From the NCBI GenBank assembly GCA_022426155.1, contig JAKMEE010000027.1, positions 1 to 39,006 on the forward strand: a DNA stretch of 39,006 bases. Direction: 5' to 3'. Position 1 is the first letter of the stretch. Each line of letters opens with the position of its first letter. This DNA comes from Candidatus Poseidonia sp. (GTDB taxonomy: Archaea; Thermoplasmatota; Poseidoniia; Poseidoniales; Poseidoniaceae). A program made the translations under genes and the position numbers. The notes under the pieces are model-generated. The model saw only the letters and a program-made list of their open reading frames with translations. It was not told where the DNA came from and made no database searches. Below are positions 32,672 to 39,006 of this stretch, piece by piece.

Positions 32672-33664
32672 TCAAAGTCGTAGTTTAGCTCTGGCCTTGC
32701 GCAGATTGAGTCGAAGGCCAAGCAGAAGTTTGCGCCATGACGACAAACGAACAGGCTGGGTGAAGACATCGCCCGACCGGCGAACGATTTCATTCAAGAT
32801 TGATGAATAGGCATCAGCCATGATTTCAGGTTGAACGCGGGCGCGAACATCGAGATAGCCAAAGAGATGGTTAGCAGATTCCTGATGTCGTTTGATCATG
32901 GCCACATATTCGGAAATGAAGCTCTTCCACGCAATGGATTTAGCAATCTCTGGATTGCGGAGATCTTCAATGTTCAAGTTATGCGAATGGAGGATGTCAA
33001 GGGGGAGATAAATACGTCCGCGTTCCATGTCCTCGTTGATATCACGTAAGACGTTGATGAGTTGCATCTGAATCCCGAGATCAATGGCGTGGAGGCGTGC
33101 AGAACGGTCTTCATAACCATAGATTTCAATGAGAATCAAACCAACGGCAGAAGCCACCTTGTAGCAATATGATCGTAATTCATCCCATGATGCATTCTCA
33201 ACTGGATAGAGGTCATCTTCCATGCCCTCCAGAACCGTTTCAAAATCGGTGAGTTTGATATTGTATCGTGCAAAGACATCTTGCAAAGCGATGAAGATTG
33301 GATGCTCATCTGCGGTGATACGTTGTTCAAATGCGGCGGTCAATTTGAGGCGAATATCGACAAGTGCCATCAACCTGTGGCGATGTTCTTCTTCGGGAAG
33401 TGTTGGAGATAATTCAGGGTGGAGCGTATCAAGAATGAGTTGTCGTTCACGTGTCGCCTCACGCAAACTGCGTGTTTCAATGATGGATGGTTCTTCATCT
33501 CCATCGACGATGTCATCAACCCAACGACACAATGCATAGACTGCGTGAACCGCCCGTCGTTTGTTGATTTGCAATGCTGAGAAAGAGGAATAGAATGTGG
33601 TTGATGAAGTTCGACAGGCGGATTCACAAAATGCATACGCATTATCAACATCTAACAGTTTCAT
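32672..33664 (-). CDS. crtB: phytoene synthase
   Basis: The product has 330 residues, normal for the squalene/phytoene synthase family. It condenses two geranylgeranyl diphosphates to phytoene at the membrane face. Both Asp-rich motifs are present: Asp50-Asp51-Ile-Val-Asp54 in CRWVDDIVDGDEE, and NVLRDINEDMERGRIYLP near 205-222. Phytoene synthase is favoured over squalene synthase because crtI lies 9 nt upstream in the same operon. A Cys/Ser/Thr-rich N terminus (SACRTSSTTFYSSF) matches the family substrate-binding entrance. The C terminus is basic. It is cotranscribed with crtI from the promoter at 35311-35318. Confidence 0.93.
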   Translation of the reverse strand: MKLLDVDNAYAFCESACRTSSTTFYSSFSALQINKRRAVHAVYALCRWVDDIVDGDEEPSIIETRSLREATRERQLILDTLHPELSPTLPEEEHRHRLMALVDIRLKLTAAFEQRITADEHPIFIALQDVFARYNIKLTDFETVLEGMEDDLYPVENASWDELRSYCYKVASAVGLILIEIYGYEDRSARLHAIDLGIQMQLINVLRDINEDMERGRIYLPLDILHSHNLNIEDLRNPEIAKSIAWKSFISEYVAMIKRHQESANHLFGYLDVRARVQPEIMADAYSSILNEIVRRSGDVFTQPVRLSSWRKLLLGLRLNLRKARAKLRL

Positions 33665-33673
33665 GGGGATGCC

Positions 33674-35287
33674 TCAAGCGGATGTGGAGTGGATATTTTT
33701 GGCTTCAACGGGTTGTTGTTTGAGCGCTATGCGGCCGTTCTTTGATCGTTTACGGCTTTCAAACCAGGTGTCGACACCGTTCCAATCTGGGATGATTCCT
33801 AGACTGTCCAAGAGAAGTTTGCTGCTGATCCGAGCAGATTCGTAAATGACCGGAAGGCCGCTGCCAGGGTGGGTTCCTCCACCGACAAGGTAGAGGTTGT
33901 TGATTTCGTCAAATTGGTTTTTCGGACGACGCCACAGCATTTGGTCAAGACCATGAGCCAAATTAAAGACGGCGCCACGATAACAGTGGTCGCCCCAATC
34001 TTCGGGTGTGATGACGAGCTCTGTCACAATGTGATCACGCAGTCCTTCAAAACCGAGTTTGGTCTCAATTTGGTCCAAAATGCGGTCTCGATAGGTATCT
34101 TTCTCCTTTGACCAGTCGATGTTTTCGTGGATGTGGGATACTGGAACGAGTGCGTATACGGTAGAACATCCATCTGGAGCTAATTGCGGGTCAGTAACGC
34201 ATGCATTTTGAACGTAGACCGATGGGTCATCATAGGTGAGTGTGTGATGTTTTTCGATGTCCTCAAGGTTTTCAATATAATTCGAGGATGCATAAATTTG
34301 GTGGTGGGGTAAATCGGCATATTGTTTGTCAACACCAAGATAGAGCATAAAGGTGGAGCAAGAATATTTCTTCTTATCCAATTTCTTGTTACTCCATTTC
34401 TTTCGGACCTTGTCGGGGAAGAGCGAAGTCATACCGTTAGCGAAATCCGCATTCATGACCACTTTATCAGCTAGGAAGTCCCCGTTTGAAGTGGTCACTC
34501 CCTTGATGGTTTTACCATCCATTATCACGCTTTCAACAGCTTCTCCCATTCGGAATGTGACTCCCAAATCTTTGGCGATTTCAGACATGCGTTCGCTGAC
34601 GCTACCAAGGCCACCAAGCGGGTGGAAAATTCCATACTCATACTCAAGGAATGCCAACATGGTGAAGAGGCTTGGGCAGTTAAACGGTGACATCCCGAGA
34701 TATTTTGTTTGAAAGGACATGGCCAGCATCAAACGGTCATCATCGAACATTTTCATCAAATCTCCAGCGACTGTTCGCTGTGGTCGGAGAACACCTGCAA
34801 CTCGCAATGCGCGTCGTGAGAGAAGATCGGTAGGTCCGTACCAAGGTTCTTGCAGGCAGGCCTTTGATTTGTCGAGTTTCTTTCGGTTATCAGTAACATA
34901 CCGCTGGAAGGCTGTGGCGTTCTTGTCGCCGGAAAGTTCTCGAATACGTTCTGTCATTTCTTTCAAATTGCTTGTGCAATCAAGTTGGCCCCCCTGTCCG
35001 AAGATGAGTCGATAATTCATGTCCAATCTCTTCAATTTGAGTTCTTCATGCGCATCCATACCAATGGCTTTGAAAATGTCCTCAATCACTTCAGGGTAAT
35101 GGAAAAATGTTGGCCCGAGATCAAACTTGAAGCCATCACGGTCGAACACTTTGTTTCGTCCTCCGACACGTTCACTACGCTCAAACACAGTAACGTCAAC
35201 TCCTGATTTCGCCAACAAGAGAGCGGACGCAAGACCGCCAGGTCCTGCTCCGATAATGGCCACTTTTGGTTGAGTGCTACTTTGCAT
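33674..35287 (-). CDS. crtI: phytoene desaturase
   Basis: The product has 537 residues, slightly longer than typical CrtI. It uses FAD and introduces double bonds into phytoene towards lycopene or an intermediate; the number of steps is not readable. The N-terminal FAD-binding segment is VAIIGAGPGGLASALLLAKSG (9-29), then ERVGGR. The C-terminal CrtI signature is LYLVGGGTHPGSGLPV, followed by a helix ESARISSKLLL. It is peripheral to the membrane. First gene of a crtI-crtB operon with a strong TATA box centred 27.5 nt before the ATG, so the mRNA is probably leaderless. The product could be a pigment or retinal precursor; no carotene-cleaving enzyme or rhodopsin gene is in the window. Confidence 0.95.
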   Translation of the reverse strand: MQSSTQPKVAIIGAGPGGLASALLLAKSGVDVTVFERSERVGGRNKVFDRDGFKFDLGPTFFHYPEVIEDIFKAIGMDAHEELKLKRLDMNYRLIFGQGGQLDCTSNLKEMTERIRELSGDKNATAFQRYVTDNRKKLDKSKACLQEPWYGPTDLLSRRALRVAGVLRPQRTVAGDLMKMFDDDRLMLAMSFQTKYLGMSPFNCPSLFTMLAFLEYEYGIFHPLGGLGSVSERMSEIAKDLGVTFRMGEAVESVIMDGKTIKGVTTSNGDFLADKVVMNADFANGMTSLFPDKVRKKWSNKKLDKKKYSCSTFMLYLGVDKQYADLPHHQIYASSNYIENLEDIEKHHTLTYDDPSVYVQNACVTDPQLAPDGCSTVYALVPVSHIHENIDWSKEKDTYRDRILDQIETKLGFEGLRDHIVTELVITPEDWGDHCYRGAVFNLAHGLDQMLWRRPKNQFDEINNLYLVGGGTHPGSGLPVIYESARISSKLLLDSLGIIPDWNGVDTWFESRKRSKNGRIALKQQPVEAKNIHSTSA

Positions 35288-35310
35288 AATATTTCCGGAG
35301 TGTCATCAGG

Positions 35311-35318
35311 ATATAAAG
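35311..35318 (-). promoter_or_regulatory. TATA box of the crtI-crtB operon
   Basis: Minus-strand ctttatat is centred 27.5 nt upstream of the crtI ATG (35287), preceded by a C-run. Spacing implies that transcription starts at or beside the start codon. Confidence 0.55.
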
Positions 35319-35370
35319 GGGGGTTTATTCCCATTAGGTTTTTTCAATTACGAGAGGAGAAAGTCGGCCC

Positions 35371-36609
35371 TCAGTTGGAGGTTGAAATGATGGTGTATGG
35401 ATCAATCAAAACCGAGAATTCATCGAGATAAGGTCCCATTGAACTGATGAGATCCACATCAGGGTAACCCTTCAACACCATGCCATCCATGTACATTAGC
35501 GAACGAATGATTGGAAACGCCTCCTCACCAAATGCACATCCTGCAAGCACCGCTGCTTTGACGGTCTTCATCATTTGCTCAGTGAGTGAAACCTCGCTGA
35601 CAGAGGTGCCTACGAATCCATCGTAGAGTTCTGTCATTGAATCATAGTATGTTTGCAAGGTTTTCCCTGTAGGTTGGACAGCTGCCATCGTAAGCATGGC
35701 ATCAAAGGCATGACGTAATTCTCCTTTGGCGAGAAAATAGAAGAATCCAAACAGGGCATTCCGGACATGTATTGGGGCATTACAGATGGCTCCTGTGTCA
35801 ATGAAAGTGAAATTTCCATCGTCGTCCATCATCGCATTTCCTGGATGTAAATCTCCGTGGAATGTTCCAATTCCAAACATAAACGCTCCGTGAATCCTGA
35901 ATAATTCGAGCATGTCGTTCCAAGTCATAGAACCTTTTTCGAGGTGCTCTTCTAAGGTGGGGTGTTGAATTTCTTCCATTACCAAGATCTGACGATTGGA
36001 CAACTCTTCCCACATTTTCGGGAATTTGAGTTTTGACATCGGGAAGTGTTCTTCTATTTCATCAGCCTTGAGGAGGAGGTCCTTTCGTCCTTTGATTTCA
36101 TTGAGCAGGTTCAATTCACGTAGGGTATAATCTTCAATGTGGGCGAGTAAGCCGATGGGGTTGCCAACTTTGCGAAGTCTTGGGTTGAAGAACAGGCCGA
36201 GTCGAATCCAACGCTTCATACGTCGTACATCTCTGCGAAATGAGGCTTCAAATTCAGATTTGATTATTTTGACAACGACCTTTGTTCCATCCTTCAGTTC
36301 TGCTCTGTGGATTTGCCCGATACTGGCAGCGGCGAAAGGTTGAGGTTCGATGTGATGAAAATTTGACATAAATCCCTCTGGAGCAAATTTATTCAAGAGC
36401 CGTTGTGAATCTTCTTTTGGAATGGTGGCCCCTCGACTGTACAGACGTTGTAGCTCAATGCATCGTTCTGGCTCAATCAAATCGGGTCTTAAGGCAAAGA
36501 TTTGCCCCAATTTCACAGCGAGTAAACCCATGGATTGGATGGCCTCAATATTCACGGGTTTCTTTCCCCGAAGTTGGCGAAAAAACCGTAGAAATGTCAC
36601 CAATTTCAT
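35371..36609 (-). CDS. UbiB/ABC1-family atypical kinase-like protein
   Basis: The product has 412 residues, shorter than bacterial UbiB (about 540). Family motifs: KxGQ (Lys33-Gln36) in AVKLGQIFALRPDLIEPE, the Ala-rich nucleotide loop FAAASIGQIHRAEL, catalytic-loop GDLHPGNAMM and metal-binding DTGA in FTFIDTGAI. The usual C-terminal transmembrane helices of UbiB are not evident. The family supports ubiquinone or other prenyl-lipid synthesis and acts as an ATPase/atypical kinase near the membrane. The gene follows the TrmB-type gene after 15 nt in a ribA-peroxiredoxin-TrmB-UbiB series, and crtI-crtB lie downstream behind their own promoter; a link to isoprenoid lipids is inference. Confidence 0.88.
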   Translation of the reverse strand: MKLVTFLRFFRQLRGKKPVNIEAIQSMGLLAVKLGQIFALRPDLIEPERCIELQRLYSRGATIPKEDSQRLLNKFAPEGFMSNFHHIEPQPFAAASIGQIHRAELKDGTKVVVKIIKSEFEASFRRDVRRMKRWIRLGLFFNPRLRKVGNPIGLLAHIEDYTLRELNLLNEIKGRKDLLLKADEIEEHFPMSKLKFPKMWEELSNRQILVMEEIQHPTLEEHLEKGSMTWNDMLELFRIHGAFMFGIGTFHGDLHPGNAMMDDDGNFTFIDTGAICNAPIHVRNALFGFFYFLAKGELRHAFDAMLTMAAVQPTGKTLQTYYDSMTELYDGFVGTSVSEVSLTEQMMKTVKAAVLAGCAFGEEAFPIIRSLMYMDGMVLKGYPDVDLISSMGPYLDEFSVLIDPYTIISTSN

Positions 36610-36624
36610 CTTCGATACCTCGTA

Positions 36625-38025
36625 TCAATCTTCAAGTTCTATCATTTGAGGTTCGTTTCGATGGATGATGTAATTCCAAAGATTATCGGCTTCACCCGTG
36701 CCTTCAGTTCGCTGAATCACGATGTTGGCATTCTTCGCAAATCGGTTTGACAACGCACCCTCAATGATTCCATCATCCATTTCCCACATCGGCAGGGCGT
36801 CTGGATCATCGACAGGCGGGTGATTGAGTCCAACAACCACGTGGAAGTTTGGGTCGACGTCGTAGGTCAACATGCCCAAACCGGCATGTTCCCACCAATC
36901 CATCATTTCATCCAAGAATTCGATATCGTTCTCAATTGAGCGGAGTGAAAAAGCAATTTCTTGACCGACACGATTACCGATTTGACGCAACATTCGACCG
37001 ATGTCAATTCCCAACACTTTGAGGTTGGAGAGTTTTCCCTCCGTGAGCCTCGAGCGGGCTTCATTGACTTCATTTCCTGCAGCAAAGAAGGCATCGGGGT
37101 CAAATGGAGTGTCTTCTTCAGGCAACTCTCCATCAAAACCAAGAGCAACGGAGACATTCTTCAAAAACGAACCTTCACCGATGGTCAAACGGAGCGGGTC
37201 ATTGATTTGATTTTCAGTAAATCGGGCCCGAGCGGTTGCGAGAGGTACGGCCCCTTCCCAGATAGCGTCGATGAGGTGCAGGTGTGCTTGAGAAAATGGA
37301 CCAGATTCAATGATTAATGCTGCATCTTCCTTGCCTCGCCCTACAGGGTTATCTTCGATGTTGAGGTATTGAATTACTTCAGATTGATCTTGGACAAAGC
37401 CCAGTGAATCTAATTCATCGGAGTGGCGCACTTCGATACTGTTATCGATTTGGTCAAAGAAACGAAGTGTTCGACCGTCCAGGTGCGTGATAATTTGAAC
37501 CACAACGCCTCTGACTGCTGCTGTATTCACAGCGGCGAGAGTTTCTGGGTTTCTACAAAGGTGAAGAATTCCAAATTGCCCGAGTAAGAGAATTAGGCGC
37601 TCTTCAGATTCATTGGCCATTTTTTGGAGCCTGTTGTAAATGTGAGTTCGTTCTTTGAGGACAGCGAAACGGGGGTCATCGATGCTGCGTCTTTGTTTTT
37701 CATAGGATTCAGATGTTTCAGAAATTCCCTTAGAAAGGTCCTCAAAACCACCAATCAACCGCTCAAGTTGTTGTTTTCTTGATTGAATGATGTGCTCCAT
37801 GGCTTCGTTCACTCTGAGACTTGAAAAGAGCATTGGCCGGTCAGCTGTAGCAGTTACGATGCCCATCTCTTGGAGACGGGATAGACTGTTGTAAGCATCC
37901 AATCGAGTTGTGCTCAGTTCCTTGGCCAGTTCGGATGCTTTCATTCGCGGACGAGAACCAAGAATCATGATCGAGTTGACCTCCCGTTCATTCAAGCCTG
38001 CTTCGAGCAACAATTCTTTCCACAT
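36625..38025 (-). CDS. TrmB-type transcriptional regulator
   Basis: The product has 466 residues. The N-terminal TrmB-like winged helix (about 1-75) has LNEREVNSIMILGSRPRMKASELAKEL and then TTRLDAYNSLSRLQEMGIV as recognition helix. A coiled-coil dimerisation stretch follows (about 78-118, EHIIQSRKQQLERLIGGF onward). The next domain (about 125-250) resembles the phospholipase-D-like effector region of TrmB proteins; the last 200 residues, ending in an acidic IELED, are unassigned and longer than usual. TrmB regulators in archaea sense sugars or other metabolites. The gene starts 3 nt after the peroxiredoxin stop and precedes ubiB-like by 15 nt, so it may be autoregulated or may control crtI-crtB; no operator was recognised. 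Confidence 0.85.
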   Translation of the reverse strand: MWKELLLEAGLNEREVNSIMILGSRPRMKASELAKELSTTRLDAYNSLSRLQEMGIVTATADRPMLFSSLRVNEAMEHIIQSRKQQLERLIGGFEDLSKGISETSESYEKQRRSIDDPRFAVLKERTHIYNRLQKMANESEERLILLLGQFGILHLCRNPETLAAVNTAAVRGVVVQIITHLDGRTLRFFDQIDNSIEVRHSDELDSLGFVQDQSEVIQYLNIEDNPVGRGKEDAALIIESGPFSQAHLHLIDAIWEGAVPLATARARFTENQINDPLRLTIGEGSFLKNVSVALGFDGELPEEDTPFDPDAFFAAGNEVNEARSRLTEGKLSNLKVLGIDIGRMLRQIGNRVGQEIAFSLRSIENDIEFLDEMMDWWEHAGLGMLTYDVDPNFHVVVGLNHPPVDDPDALPMWEMDDGIIEGALSNRFAKNANIVIQRTEGTGEADNLWNYIIHRNEPQMIELED

Positions 38026-38028
38026 TTC

Positions 38029-38493
38029 TTATTCCCCCTGAACGGTCGAAATTTCGGCCAATATTTTTGCCACGTGTCGGCGAGGTCGGAAAAGCCAATC
38101 GTAGACATAACGGATGGTGTTATCGGGTGATACAAGGAAGGATGATTTGGCTGGGAATTGGCCAAGATGCATCGGGACGTTGAATTTCTCACCCACTTCA
38201 CGTCCAGGGTCGGCGAGCAGTGGGAATGGTAGATCGCCCAAGGCCTTCTTGAATGAGGCTTGTTCTTCAATGGTACCCGGGCCAATACCTACAATTGAAC
38301 ATCCTGCTGATTCGAACAAGTCATGTTGTTGCTTGAAGGTCAAACATCCCCGCTTACATGTCGGAGAATTATGGCGAGAATAGAAGAAAATCACCCTCCA
38401 CGTACCGTTGAGCGAGGTGCTATCAAAGACTTCACCTGTGTCTGTGTCGAGTTGGAATGCGGGAACTTGTTGCCCTACTAAATTTACTTTCAT
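38029..38493 (-). CDS. Bcp/AhpC-type peroxiredoxin
   Basis: The product has 154 residues, the size of Bcp/PrxQ proteins. Thioredoxin fold with the active-site segment VIFFYSRHNSPTCKRGC: Cys46 takes the peroxidatic position and Cys50 could resolve it. The canonical P-x3-T/S-x2-C becomes S-x3-S-x2-C and the usual Cys-x4-Cys spacing of Bcp is Cys-x3-Cys here. A later FPLLADPGREVGEKFNV and SSFLVSPDNTIRYVY match the family. It would reduce peroxides in the cytosol with a thiol donor. It lies 9 nt downstream of ribA and 3 nt upstream of the TrmB-type gene. Confidence 0.88.
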   Translation of the reverse strand: MKVNLVGQQVPAFQLDTDTGEVFDSTSLNGTWRVIFFYSRHNSPTCKRGCLTFKQQHDLFESAGCSIVGIGPGTIEEQASFKKALGDLPFPLLADPGREVGEKFNVPMHLGQFPAKSSFLVSPDNTIRYVYDWLFRPRRHVAKILAEISTVQGE

Positions 38494-38502
38494 CTCAATT
38501 CC

Positions 38503-39006
38503 TCAGACCGGAAGAATGTGGCCCATTCGAGAGGCTTTGGTCCTCAGGTATGAACGGTTCTGTGAGCAGTGACCTACAATGATGGGTATTCGATTAACGA
38601 TTTCAATACCGTGTTGCATCAACTGCTCGCGTTTGTCGGGGTTGTTTGTAATGAGTTCAACAGAAGTGACTCCCATCGAGTACAACATCTCTGCCGCAAA
38701 GTCATACTTGCGGGCGTCAGCTGGTAAACCAAGAGCGAGGTTAGCATCGAGGGTGTCGTAGCCTTGATCTTGTAGTGCATAGGCTTGCATCTTCGAATAG
38801 AGTCCAATGCCTCTCCCTTCCTGGCGCATGTAAACAATGGCACCTTGTCCGGCGGATTGTACCGCCTTCATAGAGGCCTGGAGTTGTGGACCACAATCAC
38901 ACTTCAACGAGCCGAACGCGTCACCGGTCAGACACTCGGAATGGATTCGAACGAGGGGGGCTCCCTCCGAAAGATCTCCAACGTAGAGGATACAGTGTTC
39001 ATGACC
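38503..39006 (-). CDS. ribA: GTP cyclohydrolase II, 5' end outside the window
   Basis: 167 residues are visible and the frame is open to the window edge, so the N terminus is missing. RibA opens GTP to 2,5-diamino-6-ribosylamino-pyrimidinone phosphate, formate and pyrophosphate, the first step of riboflavin synthesis. Zinc ligands are visible as C-x10-C-x-C in ECLTGDAFGSLKCDC. The catalytic segment YMRQEGRGIGLYSKMQAYALQ with the nucleophile Arg and Tyr, and the guanine-site ELITNNPDK, are both typical. Many archaea use type III (ArfA) instead, so a bacterial-type enzyme is notable. It may be fused N-terminally to RibB, as in bacteria; this cannot be seen. First visible gene of the series leading to ubiB-like. 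Confidence 0.95.
   Translation of the reverse strand, partial: GHEHCILYVGDLSEGAPLVRIHSECLTGDAFGSLKCDCGPQLQASMKAVQSAGQGAIVYMRQEGRGIGLYSKMQAYALQDQGYDTLDANLALGLPADARKYDFAAEMLYSMGVTSVELITNNPDKREQLMQHGIEIVNRIPIIVGHCSQNRSYLRTKASRMGHILPV

Overview
The window looks like chromosomal DNA of a marine planktonic euryarchaeon, most likely a Marine Group II (Poseidoniales) relative in Thermoplasmatota. This is inferred from the gene mix, not from a marker gene. Archaeal traits are a Trm5/TYW2-family tRNA enzyme, TrmB and HxlR regulators, stand-alone Lrp/AsnC effector domains, and TATA-like boxes about 26 nt upstream of start codons (leaderless genes). Alongside them are bacterial-type genes (uvrC, crtI/crtB, a fused beta-oxidation enzyme, a GST-like protein) and many large secreted or lipid-anchored surface proteins. 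Coding density is very high. Six of eight convergent gene pairs are separated by only 1-6 nt.

Layout. 1-2.9 kb: AT-rich patch with two surface-type proteins, one a nine-repeat protein that lacks a secretion signal and may be 5'-damaged. 2.9-6.05 kb: GST-like protein and GDP-mannose 4,6-dehydratase (translationally coupled), diverging from a GT4 glycosyltransferase. 6.08-7.49 kb: a three-gene, ATGA-coupled cassette encoding an E1-like (ThiF/MoeB fold) protein, a JAMM metallopeptidase with a complete HxHx7SxxD signature, and a 78-residue acidic helical protein of unknown function. This cassette is the best candidate for an undescribed system. 7.5-14.1 kb: fused 3-hydroxyacyl-CoA dehydrogenase/enoyl-CoA hydratase, a GT4, an HxlR-type regulator, a four-helix membrane protein, an anchored cyclophilin and a TYW2-like tRNA-modifying enzyme. 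14.1-17.2 kb: a 1019-residue anchored ectodomain protein.

17.2-21.7 kb: uvrC, a winged-helix STAND NTPase diverging from it, and two tandem stand-alone RAM-domain proteins. 21.8-26.6 kb: a 1607-residue beta-helix/PKD-like anchored protein. 26.6-28.7 kb: divergent GT2 (Dpm1-like) and GT4 glycosyltransferases. 28.8-31.8 kb: a tandem pair of Asp-box (sialidase-type propeller) lipoproteins whose promoter and signal-peptide DNA are duplicated. 31.8-32.7 kb: a small membrane protein, a 267-nt leader region and a cupin. 32.7-39.0 kb, all on the minus strand: crtI-crtB (phytoene desaturase and synthase) from a leaderless promoter, and upstream of them ribA (5' end outside the window), a peroxiredoxin, a TrmB-type regulator and a UbiB/ABC1 kinase-like protein.

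How the genes may work together (inference): the GDP-sugar enzyme and four glycosyltransferases probably decorate lipids or the sequon-containing surface proteins. The crt genes make a C40 carotene that could be a pigment or a retinal precursor. The E1/JAMM cassette suggests a protein- or small-molecule-conjugation chemistry whose substrate is not obvious here. No rRNA, tRNA, CRISPR array, insertion sequence or integrase was recognised.
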